This document shows, piece after piece, positions 10,789 to 21,655 of a stretch of 64,000 nt of DNA. The stretch is from Dryococelus australis (lineage: Eukaryota; Arthropoda; Insecta; Phasmatodea; Phasmatidae), in contig CM056997.1 in the NCBI GenBank assembly GCA_029891345.1, positions 212,637,212-212,701,211 on the forward strand. Direction: 5' to 3'. The notes beneath the pieces were generated by a model. It was not told the origin of the DNA and did not search any database. It saw only the letters and a program-made list of their open reading frames with translations. Position 1 is the first letter of the stretch; each line of letters begins with the position of its first letter. The position numbers and the translations under genes were made by a program.

Positions 10789-11624
10789 AACCAGGACATA
10801 AGAAATACTCTCTCATTGAAAGCAGAGTTCAAGAAGGGGATCTGGATCCAATTTTAAGAAAAATGTAGGTAAATTTTGTTCAAGTAAGTTGCTAACATTT
10901 TACAGTAATATTGGTTTTTAAAGAAAAATGTTGTATTTATTTCGAATCAACTTGTACTTGATAGTGTTCTACAATTTGTGTTACCCTGTAATTGTTTCAG
11001 AGCAAGTTGTACATTCATTTTTGGAAATACCTTTAAAAAAAACTGTAATGTGTGGGACATCTGATACTTGTTTATATGTTTTAAAATGTTGTAAATAATT
11101 TGAATCATACTATACTTGTTTGGTGTTGTGTGTGATAATGTTTTGAGACATCCTGTAGTTACTTATGTGTTATGAAAAATTACATATTTTATTCTGTTGA
11201 AATAATAATAGTAAAATATATTTGTGTATATTTTGTCAATAAATATGATGTAAAATGAATCATTAGTTTTATAAAACACATTACTCATTAAAAGTATAAT
11301 TGTTTTTCTAAGAAAAATATGTTCTCGACACAGATAATGTGAGAGAAAAGTAATTAAAATGTCATAACACACACATACACATGAAGAGATATATATTCTT
11401 AGATTTACTATAAAAAAATATATGTTGCATTAACAAGAAATACTCGTCTAAAGAAAAATCCAGAGGAAAAAAAATAAAATCAGATAACAAACAAACTATT
11501 AGTTCAGCGAAAAATAGTTTGAAACTAAATATATATTTGAAGTTGTCATCTGGCAAAAAGATGTCTACTGAAAAAAAAAAACAATAATATTTTACAAAAC
11601 ACCTTAAATACTTAAAATAAGTTG
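10789..11624. other. AT-rich stretch, nothing recognised
   Basis: Low-complexity AT-rich DNA; open frames on the minus strand are rich in Phe, Ile and Tyr as expected from composition. Confidence 0.5.
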
Positions 11625-11785
11625 TTAAATGTTGCCAGCCTCAGTAGAGTAACCATTTTATACAAGGAATCTCTGGGTTCGAATCCTGCATTAGCCAGGT
11701 TTGATATAAGCTAGGTTAGAGTCTTGGGTAGGTATGATTCTAATATATAGATTCTGGGTTCGAATCCCGGGTAAGGCATGTTTGA
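11625..11785 (+). repeat. Two tandem tRNA-like units with B boxes
   Basis: GGGTTCGAATCC occurs at 11675 and again at 11756, each preceded by CT and each a perfect RNA polymerase III B box. A CAGCCTCAGTAGAG block near 11637 resembles an A box for the first unit. The second T arm pairs well (CTGGG with CCCGG); the first pairs poorly. Similarity continues after each B box (GTTTGA), so this looks like a duplicated tRNA-derived sequence, either a tRNA pseudogene pair or the head of a dimeric SINE. Neither folds into a convincing functional tRNA. Confidence 0.55.
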
Positions 11786-12155
11786 AACCTTATGATCATA
11801 AAAGGAATAATGAACGAAACACGGAATTTAAAAAATATACAATAGATTGATAATCGTTTGTTCGTGTTATATTGCAAAAAGCCAGAATTGGGATTGAAAT
11901 TGTATGTGTACAAAATCGTTCAATAAGAACATAATTCAAATCTAATGACTTAAAACTGAATAAATGAATGTTTAACATGTTGAATTCTAACATATACATG
12001 CTAAATTTAAAAAAATCGCATTAAATCATTTTAATGCATTAAATATGCCTAAAAATTGGTTTTTGAAAATGTTTCAAATACATCATATGTACGCTTATAC
12101 ATTTCTAGAGCGAATTAAACAATATAAATTTTTTCGGCAAGGGGAAGAGATGGTC
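11786..12155. other. AT-rich spacer
   Basis: Nothing recognised until the TATA box at 12156. Confidence 0.5.
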
Positions 12156-12190
12156 TATAAATAGGAACGCCCACCCACACATCGTCATTT
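12156..12190 (+). promoter_or_regulatory. Core promoter candidate: TATAAATA plus initiator TCATTT
   Basis: TATAAATA at 12156-12163 and TCATTT at 12185-12190 fit the TATA and TCAKTY consensus exactly, with 31 bases from the first T to the initiator A. An ATG opens an 81-codon frame at 12216. The local GC content rises sharply at the TATA box, unlike the flanks. Confidence 0.6.
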
Positions 12191-12215
12191 TCTGCTTTGA
12201 CTTCATTGGGTCAAC

Positions 12216-12461
12216 ATGTCCTACCCTCTTGTGCTCGGACACTCTGTGAACCAGTCCCGATTGTTAGGAGCTGTCTGCCTAACCTCGATTATTCAAGGAC
12301 ACCAGTTGCCCATTCATCAGCCACTACCTCTGCCGGGACATGACGGGACGGGGTTGTGCGGTGAAGGAACACCTCGCTTCCAATTCACAGCTAGCTTGCG
12401 AATTCACCCTCTTGCTGAAGCAGACACACTGGATTCTCGCCTGCCTGCCCGAGCGGGTTAG
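12216..12461 (+). CDS. Unknown small protein downstream of a strong core promoter
   Basis: An 81-codon ATG frame in GC-richer DNA starting 29 bases after the initiator A. The product (MSYPLVLGHSVNQSRLLG onward) is rich in Leu, Pro, His and Gly, without recognisable domain, signal peptide or membrane helix. The promoter is better supported than the protein: the transcript might instead be non-coding or spliced. It sits on the same strand as the EHW genes and PolB inside the Polinton-like element. Confidence 0.35.
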   Translation: MSYPLVLGHSVNQSRLLGAVCLTSIIQGHQLPIHQPLPLPGHDGTGLCGEGTPRFQFTASLRIHPLAEADTLDSRLPARAG

Positions 12462-12589
12462 TGCTCAACCAACCTGACCTTGGGTTTAGGACTCGTTCGA
12501 AGCCTATCAGCTTCGCTACTAGAGTTGAAGTAAATGGATAAAATTTAAAAAATCTGGGTTTTTTTTTATCTTTGTGGAATTTTTTTTGT

Positions 12590-13300
12590 CAAATTTTCGT
12601 AACATTTATCAAAAAATTGTTACATTTGAATTAATTTTCGTAAAATTTATTAAAACATTGTTTCATTTTAATTGTGTTTAATTTTTTAGTAACTTTTACC
12701 ACTTTTTCAGAAAATTTTCTTAAAATCTTTAGAATCGTTAAACTTTTTATCAAATCATTAACACTATTTATGAAATTGTTAAACCTTATCACAAAGTGAA
12801 TGAAATATTCATTAAATCGCAAAAATATTTTTAACACGTCTTTAGAATACTAATGAGCTTTTCTTAAACTCGTTAAACTTTTTAACAGGTCTTTAAAATT
12901 TGAAGAAAATTTTATAAACATTTTATAAAATCATTAAAACTTTTAATAAAAGTGAATGAAATCTTTTAGAAATCGCTGAACTTTTTAACAAGTCGTTAAA
13001 CAATTTTTAACAAATCATTAAAACTTTTATTAAACCAAATGAAATTTTCATAAAATTGTTAAAACTGTTAAACAAGTCTTTAAAATTTGAATGAACTTTC
13101 TTAAAATCATTAAACTTTTATTAAATCATAAAAACTTTTTAATTAATTGTTTACAACTTGAATGAACTTTTAAAATTGTAAAATTTTTTAAAATAATCAT
13201 TACATTTTTTCATGAATCATTTACAACATGAATGGAGATTTCTTAAAACCATTGTCCTTTGAATAAACAGAATAAAATTTTAGAAACTTTTAAACAAGTC
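12590..13300 (+). repeat. Degenerate tandem repeat, about 20-22 bases
   Basis: About thirty diverged units of a motif close to AAATCATTAAACTTTTTAAC, often followed by AAGTCTTTAAAATTTGAATG. Units vary in length. The TTAAA-rich motif recalls the 18-base repeat at the outer tips of the Polinton-like arms, but the G-rich core (AAGGG) is missing here. Confidence 0.65.
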
Positions 13301-14080
13301 TTTAGAATTTGAATGAAAATTACATTAAAATGATTCTGAGTGAGATATATATTATTTTAGAATTTATTAAAGTGTAATTTGCTTGTTAGTGTTAATTAAT
13401 GGTAATTCATATGAGTGTGTATGGAAGGCTGTGAGTGTGGGTGCAGGGGAAAATTAGGTTTCCATTAATTTTTAGGTGGGTTGTTGATGTGTATTTGAGG
13501 GGAAATTTAACATTGTTTTGAAGGAGATACTAAATGACCGCCATTGTCTCGCACTATGGATAGCAGGCCGAAACAATATCTCAAATTCAGGCCTTCTCTA
13601 CACTGTTAAATACTCGTAAATATATTTCAATACCATCTAGAATAAAATACAAAGTACTCAGAGAAAAATTTGTTGGGGGAGGACTGTGTGTGTGTACGTG
13701 TGTGTGTGGGTGAGAGAGAGAGAGAGATATAGTTGAGTAGTATTTTAAGACATTTTATATTTAAAAGTTTAGTTTTAAGAGTGTTTGTTTAGTTAGTATA
13801 ATTAATATCGAGTGTGATCCTCCCTTGGTAAAATATTTAGACATCAATTATTAAATGTATGAAAATCCTTATTAAAATTATTTCGATGGCATAAATGATT
13901 TTTAGGATGTACCATAGAACATATATTTTAAAGGTAAGATACGTATTTTTTTCAGTGAAAAATACATAAATTTTATTTTTACAGTGTACACTAGTTTTGA
14001 TAGTGTACACTACATTAATGGCTTAAGATTCAATATTTTTCAAAAAATCATATTAAGTTTGAAAGTTATTATTACTGGGC
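13301..14080. other. AT-rich spacer with TG/GA microsatellite
   Basis: No gene recognised. A TG tract running into GA dinucleotides lies at about 13685-13728. Confidence 0.5.
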
Positions 14081-14356
14081 TTAACATTTTATGTTGTGTT
14101 GTAAACACAGTCTGCTTGCATTAAAATTTAAAATTTGTGAAAGACAGACAAGGCGAAGCAGGTCCCGGGCTATGGTGAATTGTATAGTGGTTGTACCTGC
14201 TTGAAGGGATCTCATGTTGTGGACTGAAGTCGACGGAGTAGAGTGGCCGGAGGGGAAGTAATGACTCTTCCTCCTGCTGGAGCCCATGTGCGCCCCCAGG
14301 CTCCACGCAATAGCGGGTGAAGGGAAGGTTGTATGGCCGGGTAGGGAAAGGGGAGA

Positions 14357-14809
14357 GTGCCTGAATGGTGGCACGTGATGCGGGTAACGACAGTTTACTG
14401 CACGTCCCTGCAGTCACGAGTTAATCTATTGGATGACGATCTCTACTTAAGTGATTCGAGCACGGATTCACTTACAGAGAGATCGTTTACACCTGAAGGT
14501 CAAAATGTGTCTGCTTCCCCAAAACATGAGAAAGTTGATCTTTTAAATGATGACTTATTTCTATCAGATGCTGAAAATTCGTGTGATTTGGAGAGTGCTC
14601 AATCTGTTTCACAACCGACTTTTGAGTCGAATAGAAATATTTCGCCAAGGGAGCCAGAAAATAGTTCTTTTTCCGATTCCCCAGTCTCAGTGGAGCCTTT
14701 GCCACACCTGACATACGAGCTCATGGCTACTGCATTTGTAGTAGGCAATAGGCTTAACAGTGATGCACGTTTTTATAATTTTTTGATAGGTGTAAGGTCC
14801 CTTTATTAA
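14357..14809 (+). CDS. Unknown acidic protein with a duplicated DDLxLSD motif
   Basis: Open frame of 150 codons. After a start region of doubtful coding value, the acidic part reads VNLLDDDLYLSDSSTDS at about residues 22-38 and VDLLNDDLFLSDAENS at about 56-71. The pattern is a repeated (N/D)LL(D/N)DDL(Y/F)LSD followed by Ser/Asp-rich linkers, typical of disordered interaction or phosphorylation segments. The C-terminal part (LTYELMATAFVVGNRLN) looks foldable. TGCACGTCCCTGCAG just before 14415 could be a splice acceptor, in which case the coding exon begins there. The family is unknown. The GC-rich stretch 14120-14415 before it has open frames on the minus strand too and may be a promoter or leader region. 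Confidence 0.4.
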   Translation: MPEWWHVMRVTTVYCTSLQSRVNLLDDDLYLSDSSTDSLTERSFTPEGQNVSASPKHEKVDLLNDDLFLSDAENSCDLESAQSVSQPTFESNRNISPREPENSSFSDSPVSVEPLPHLTYELMATAFVVGNRLNSDARFYNFLIGVRSLY

Positions 14810-16090
14810 GCTTAATAATGTCATCACCACAACCAGTTAGTGTTTCAGTTACCGTAGCGGGTAAGTACTTGAAAGCCCTCACGGCGGAGGAAGGAGCTAC
14901 GGAAATATTCTATTTTCAGAGCAATGTGCACTCCCTGTCCTACATACATCCGACGTGGGTTTAACTCTTTCAAGTTTACTGGTACGACATTTGAACCATC
15001 TAACTTTCACACCCAGAAGTGTGATGGTACATTATCTGTACCACTGGTTTGCAAGGTCGCTAAGAAGATGCATGATGGTCTACTCTGTGAACCACCTAGC
15101 GGAGCGCTTGCTAGTGTCTCTTCAAGCCACTAACAGATGGTATATGTGTATATTTGAAGTGGCGCACATTCCATGCTTCCTTTTTCATAGCCATGCGACC
15201 AACTAGAGTGTATTCTGCGACAATGAGTGTGTGTAAAGTTAAACAAAGAAGATCTTTTTGTAATTGTTTACACTGTATGGACTGATGGTAAGACTGTGCT
15301 TTTAATACATCTAAACTGTAGTTGAAATATAAACAAAGCAATAAACTATGTAGATTGTGTGTGGTTATCGAACAGTATTAAGAGTGCAAATTATGTACCT
15401 CCATGCATCAACAGTAGTTCACAACGGAATACAACAAAATTCTAAGGAATTGGCAAAAATATGTTTTATGGCAAAATGTATAGTTTATAAAACTACAAAG
15501 CATGGTGGTTATTAAAACTCGAATATCAATTTAAAAATATCTCAATATTAATGTCCAGAACTTGCTAACACCTAATAATTTTTGGAAATTAGTAAGTAGT
15601 AAATAAATGTAAATTGTTTTATAAAAACCACTATATGTGTACATGGTAGTAATTGAAACATAGGTATTTATTTATAAAATGTATCCAAATAAATGTCTGG
15701 AAAATTTATAAAATACCACCTAGGAAAATTTTTGGACCATAATAACAAAAATATCTTCTCTGCGATGCACCCTAGAGAAGGAAACACGCCATTCAAGGCC
15801 CTGGCTTTCGAAACATACACCTTATCTTATAGGGTCGACACAATTGGACCCTGACAACTGGAACTACATATCCAAGGATGGAAGGAACTGGAGTAACCTG
15901 AGAAAACATGCGAGCCCGTTGTAGTGTCCGCAATATTACCCAGATTTGAAAATAATTGTGTGACATGATTTTAATTCATTTTATAAAAAATTGTTCATTT
16001 TCTATGTGCACAAATAAATTACTGACACAAAGTATATTAAAATTTGAATTTTATTTCCTATTAAATGCATACAGCACTGGTGTAGTATGT
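14810..16090. other. Spacer with very short open frames
   Basis: An ATG frame of 48 codons at 14818-14964 (beginning MSSPQPVSVSVTVAGKYLKA) follows the acidic gene by a few bases. Two overlapping frames at 14924-15206 are unidentified. From 15210 on nothing is recognised. Confidence 0.35.
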
Positions 16091-16264
16091 CTCAGGTAAC
16101 AAGGCAAGACTGACATTTCTCTTCGTAGATAAGTATATGCACATAGGATAGCCGAGACCTCGTCTTTTCCAAGAAGCCAGGGCGGATAAGAGGCCACTAC
16201 AATGATAATGCTAGGTATGTTTCTTGGAAGAGAAATGTCATTTTCTTGCCATCTTACCTGAGAT
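16091..16264. repeat. Fold-back inverted repeat (MITE-like), 174 bases
   Basis: CTCAGGTAACAAGGCAAG and the following TGACATTTCTCTT at 16091-16123 are matched in inverted order by AGAAATGTCA, CTTGCC and TTACCTGAG at 16230-16264, leaving a loop of roughly 105 bases. It lies 155 bases before the piggyBac coding remnant and could be a subterminal inverted repeat of that transposon or an independent fold-back element. Confidence 0.7.
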
Positions 16265-16419
16265 ACAAGAAATAGAAGATTACAACATCTGGCGGAATAA
16301 TGTATGGAGTATGTAAAGATATATGATTAGGGTTATTTACATTTATAATGGCATTTGTGAATTGTAACAATTTCAATGCCAGTTAGTTAATTAAAATATG
16401 TAATTTTACAGCTGAAAAA

Positions 16420-18240
16420 ATGAAGCTGCGTTCTCACCAAAACATTAAAGAAGAAGACATCCCATCTGATCTGGATTCAACCGATGAAGATCTTGATGAC
16501 TCAGATGATGATCCAGACTACACTGATTCATCATCTTTAGATAGTGAAAGTGTTTCAAGCATCCACCCTAATCGATTTGACGATATGTTTAGTCCAAGTA
16601 CTTCTTTTCCCATACACAGACACATTGGTACTGTTGGTGTTGCAGGTCCTTCGACAACACAATAATGCCATGTCTAAACAACTACTCTGGGATCTGGTGA
16701 CAACATCGAACCTTCCTAGAAAAAACTATTTGGGGGAAAAGTAATCGACCTACAAACCCAGCAGTGTTTGCATCAAGAAAGGGACCAGCAGTGTGTGTGA
16801 CTGACATAGAAGAACTTACATCAAATCATTTGTTCCAATTTTTCATAACATCAGAAATAGTAGAACTTATAGTCTTTCAGACTAATTTATATGCAGAGAA
16901 AAATTATCAGAAGATAGGCAATGTGTACATACCTACAACAGCAGAAGAAATAAATACATTAGTGGCATAAATATCCTTATGGGTGTAAAACCCCTTCCAA
17001 GCTACAGGGACTATTGGAGTACAGCAAACGATTTCCACGATCGATGATTACATTAGCCAGTTGATGACTGTGAATCGATTTGCTTGGCTTCTGAGAAAGT
17101 TACATCTGAATGACAACAGTGCTTTGTCAAGACCCGGTGATGTGAACTATGATAAACTGTACAAGATTCGACCATTTCTATCCAGAGTTGCTGAGAACTT
17201 TCAGAAAAATTTTGACTCCAGTGAAATCACAACAGTTGACGAATCTATGATTAAATTCAATGGAAGGTCGTCACTGAAGCAATACATGCCGAACAAGCCA
17301 ATAAAGTGTGGATATAAAGTTTGGGTGTTAGCTGACAAATCAGGTTATTTACTGAGGTTTGAAATTTACTCTGGGAAGAAAGGCGGTAATGTGGTGAGGC
17401 AGCTTGGGGAAATAGTTGTTAAAACTTTAGTACATGATATGTGTGGAAGGAATCTCAGAGTATAATTTGACAATTATTTTACTAGCACCTCTCTGCTTTA
17501 AAATTTGAAGGCAAAGCAAATTTATACATGTGAAACTGTAAACCCAACAAGAAAGAATCTGCCTACACTAAAAGAAGTTAAGAACATGAAGTACAAGGAT
17601 TATGACTGGGCTACAAGTGATACTGGACTAAGCATGATGAAGTGGAAAGACAAAAGATCTATTCATTTGCTGTCAAATTTCCATGACCCAGATAATGTGG
17701 TTGAAGTAATGAAAAAATAAAAAGGTGGAACGCAAGTAAAGGTGCCATGTCCCAAAGCACTGGGTCATTACAACAGTCATATGAATTGTGTTGATAAATT
17801 TGATCAAATGAAAGGGACCTATGAAATTGACCAAAAAAGTAAAGAGTGGTGGCACCGAATTTTTTTGGTATTTCATTGATGCCAGTGTCGTAAATGCGAA
17901 CATTTTGCACAAGGAAATGGAACTCCCGCAAGTAAGCCTAAATAACTTTCGCAGGGATATATCAAGAACTTTATTTAGCAGTGCCTTTGTTTCTTCACGA
18001 GCTCAAAAGGAGAGGAAGTGAACCAATGTCGAGGAAATAAAGAAAAATAATCCGCATGTACCCAAAGCAGTCCATTTAGAAGGTTCGGCTCACCAACCAG
18101 AACGATCTACAAGACGAAAATGTGCTAAGTGCAGCAAAAAAACAAGTCAAATTAGAACTAAATTGATCTGTTCAGTGTGCAAAGTGCCTCTCTGTTTGGG
18201 AAAAATCAAATCTTGCTTGCAAGACTACCACAGAGTGTAA
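16420..18240 (+). pseudogene. piggyBac transposase remnant
   Basis: The coding remnant follows the DDE_Tnp_1_7 plan. It starts MKLRSHQNIKEEDIPSDLDS with a long acidic N terminus (16420-16665), then TSNHLFQFFITSEIVELIV (16820-16880), the block VNRFAWLLRKLHLNDN (from 17067), and the first catalytic Asp in TTVDESMIKFNGRSSLKQYMP (17234 on). The second Asp lies in FDNYFTS near 17467 and later acidic residues in NCVDKFDQMKGTY near 17788-17826. The protein ends with a Cys-rich tail (KCAKCSKK, ICSVCKVPLC) and SCLQDYHRV before TAA at 18238. All family landmarks are in order. The frame is broken about five or six times, for example after 16665, 16970 and 17465 and inside 17720-18010, so it is inactive. 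Terminal repeats and TTAA boundaries could not be fixed; a TTAA at 18491-18494 lies next to PolB sequence. Confidence 0.9.
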
Positions 18241-18303
18241 AGGGTGGTTTTGTGTTATTGAACACAATGAAACTATGCATATTCAGGTTATGGTAATTAA
18301 GGG

Positions 18304-18327
18304 TGGTGGTACAAAATATGTACCACC
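18304..18327. other. Short perfect hairpin after the piggyBac gene
   Basis: GGTGGTAC at 18304 pairs with GTACCACC at 18320 around an 8-base AT loop. It lies 64 bases after the piggyBac stop and may be a subterminal site of that transposon. Confidence 0.5.
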
Positions 18328-18495
18328 TCTGCTTATAGAGTAATTTGTTAATATTTATTCATAATAAATATGGAGAGGTGATTTTGTAGTCATTTATGTC
18401 AAGTTTAAGCAATAGAATACATTTTTCGTGTTAAAATAAATTACTGTGCGTGTGTGCAATACTTTAAAAGAAATGTTCTGTGCTTGAAAGTTAAT

Positions 18496-21400
18496 CTATG
18501 ATAATGATATTGTTCCTTGTCTCACAAACACATTTGAGGAGTTTGGTGCACATGGATCTGGCTGGGGTCAACAAATATTGACGTACATGGATGTACATGT
18601 GTCCCAATACTGGCCGTTCACCATCGGTGGTGTGCACACTAAACTACCAAAGTGTATTGCTGATAGGAAAGCTTGTGTCGATGTACATTGTCTGGAGGGA
18701 ATGTGTTGTCACTACGCTGTCATAGCATCTTTGTATCCTGCCACGCAATCTGTCAGTCATTCCTCTTCATATCCAAAACCTCATGAGGTTTGGAATACTG
18801 AAGGTTTGTCGACACCTGTAGTCATACAGGATATTCGTAAGTTAGAGGAGAACAATCCTATTTATATCATTGTCTACTGTGTGGCGGACAAAGACAGCAA
18901 TATATTTGACAAAACTTGCGAAAAAGGTGGGGCTGTAGTACTCATGCTTATTCCTCCTGTATGTCATCACAAACATGTAAATATCTTGGCTATTCGCGCG
19001 AGTGGAAATGCCGCTCATTTGCATTTTATCTGTATTAGAAATTTGTCAAAGCTGGTTGGTAGTCAGCTGAATAAGAGACAACAGAAAAAAATTGTTTGCG
19101 ATCATTGCATCCAGTACTTCCAAAACTGAGGATAAACTCGCAAGTTACACTATTCTTTGCCAGCAACAAAAGGCTGTACATAGTACTTTCCCCACTGGGA
19201 ACAACAAGTACCTGGAATTTAAAGATTACAGCAAACAGCAGAGATTGGGTTTTGTGGCCTATTGTGATGTTGAAAGGTGCCTGAAACCCATGTCCACTTG
19301 CTTGCCTAATGATGAAATGAATAATACAACTATCAACAACCAACATGTTCAATATGCTTGTAGCATTTTGTTTGTCTGTTCATACAATCAAAGTTTATCT
19401 AACTATTTTGAGTTTATGGGTCCTGATTGTATGTACTAATTAGTTGATTAATTAGCTGATCTTACAAAGAGGGTAGCAGGAATCTACAGCTTGATGGTTC
19501 CGATGAAGCCAAAAACCCCTGCTGATGAAGCTATGTTGGCGTCTCCGAAAAGTTGCCACATTTGTAAAGAAAAGCTCGGTGCAGATGATATTGTTGTCGA
19601 TCATGACAATCTGATGGGTGAATTCAGAGGTCGCGCACATAACAAGTGCAACTCGAATTTCAGACTACCCAAAAGAAAACTTGTCGCTGTTTTTCATAAC
19701 CTGCAAAACTATAATGCTCACTTTCTCATAAAGCTATTGGCTGAACGTCACGTACCACAACCTGATGGAACCATGGTAAACAAAACCCAGGTAAAATTTT
19801 AAGTGAATGGAATGACCCTTGAAAAATACAAATGTATTGCCAAACAAATTCCCAATGGGATTGATTTCAATAGAAAGGTGCAATATTTCAAGTTACGATT
19901 TGTTGATTCATTCCAAGTAATGAGCGCACCTCTGGAAACTTTGACAGGTAATTTACTACCTGCGCACTGAGTATCACCCGCTCGATGTTTCCAGACAACA
20001 CCCAATTCGAATTGGCAAAACAGAAGGGAGTTCATCTTGTGACTTTGTTAAGTCACCAGACAGTCTGATGTGCAAGTCACTCCCACCAAAGAACACATTT
20101 CATAATGTGATGAGATGCGAAGGCATTAGCGATGAGGATTATGCTCACGCCCAAGCCGCATGAGATGCGTTCAACTGCATAAACTTGCTGCAGTATGTCA
20201 TTCACTACTTACGTGTGGAAATTTGTTTCCTGGCTGATGTTTAAGAATTTCAGGACTGTATATTTGGCTCATTATGGTATTGACCTCACCATGTACGTCA
20301 CAGGTCCATCTCTTTCGTGGAATGCTTTATTGTCAATGGTGGGTGCGTGGCTAGAGCTGTAGACTGATCTAGACATGTATCTTTTTGTAGAACATGGGGT
20401 TAAGGGTGGCATTACCCAGGTTTCAAAAGGGTGTGCGGAAGTCAACAATATTTACATGGGTGAGGACTACAACCCTATTGTGGCATCGAAATATATATAT
20501 GTTATTTCGACGTCAAAGGGCTGTACAGTCATATGATGCGATCCAAGCTTCCGATTGGCAATTTTGAGTGGGTTGAGGCTGACGTGTTTTCAACATGGGA
20601 TTGTTCAAACACGGTGAATGGTGGTGGCACTGGTTTTTTCGTGGAAGTTGATCTGTCTTTTCCGGAGGAGTGTCATGATACATTATCTGATCTGCCTTTG
20701 GTCACAGAAAATGGCGTACCCCCAAATGGTTCGCATGAGAAACTTGTTTTAACACTCGCGACTTGAAAGTAATATGTTGTTAACGGGGAAACACTGAGGC
20801 AGTACTTGATGTACGGGGCCAAACTTGACTGTGTTTATCGCGTTTTGTGCTTTGAGCAGAGGCTTGGATTGCTCCGTACATCGAGTTAAACATTGAGTAA
20901 TGTACCCAGGCTGCGAACGCATTCGAGAAATCGTCTTTCAAGTTAATGAATAATTCAGTTCATGGAGCTGATAGGACGCCCTACATTCCAGGCAAGACAG
21001 ATTATCGATGAAAATATGGTCCTTATCGAGATTGCAAAGAGTTCTGTTGCATTCAACAAACCTTTGTACACTGGTGTTGCCAATCTTGATCTTTCTAAAT
21101 TAACCCTCTACGAATTTCACTATCAGTATATGAGTACAAAATTTCTTCCACCATCCTTACACCTCCTTCATAGTGATACAGATTCCTTGGTATATTATAT
21201 TGCTTGTGAGGACATCTATAAAGTAATTATCCCAGATTTAAAGGCGCGGTTTGATACATCTAACTGTGCTCTCGATAACCTGCAATGATTCCCTCGCCAG
21301 AATAAAGGCCGTACAGGGGTAATGAAAGATGAATGTGCTAGGCACGTCATCACACACTTTGTGGGTTTACGTCGCAAGCTTTACGCATACATTGTTGGGA

Positions 21401-21655
21401 ATGAACAATGCATATGTAAGGCGAAGGGTGTAAAACCTAACATGTTACAGTCACTCAGGTACGAGGATTATCGAGATTGCATCGAAAATTGCACAAGGGT
21501 TTTGGGGACCCAATGTCAGTTCCGTTCGCGTGCTCATCAAGTCTACACTGAACACGTAACCAAGGTAGTGTTGTAAGGTATGGATGATAAGCGGTACATT
21601 GAGGCAGATGGAATATCAACTTTACATTGGGGACATTACAGAATACCTAAGCAAT
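18496..21655 (+). pseudogene. Fossil protein-primed DNA polymerase B (copy 2)
   Basis: The most complete PolB remnant. Landmarks in order: EEFGAHGSGWGQQIL with the following YWPFTIGG and LPKCIADRKA blocks typical of the N-terminal region of this family, KHVNILAI and NLSKLVGSQL, a Cys pair CHICKE, the exonuclease-type HNLQNYNAHFLIKLL (about 19697-19740), the palm motif-A-like YFDVKGLYSHMM (about 20505), PPNGSHEKL, the catalytic motif C DTDSLVYYI (about 21175-21200), and a C-terminal block MKDECARHVITHFVGL to ISTLHWGHY. The first part of the usual gene, upstream of 18496, was not found; piggyBac lies there. The remnant is interrupted on the order of ten times. It belongs to the Polinton-like element bounded at 4154 and 24586. 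Confidence 0.9.

Noticed and set aside
11163-12000. Minus-strand Phe/Ile/Tyr-rich frames as membrane proteins
   Set aside because: Expected from AT-rich DNA; no start context, family or codon signal.
18318-18335. TTAAGGG near 18297 as the piggyBac right end
   Set aside because: piggyBac ends read GGG then TTAA at the right side; here the order is reversed.
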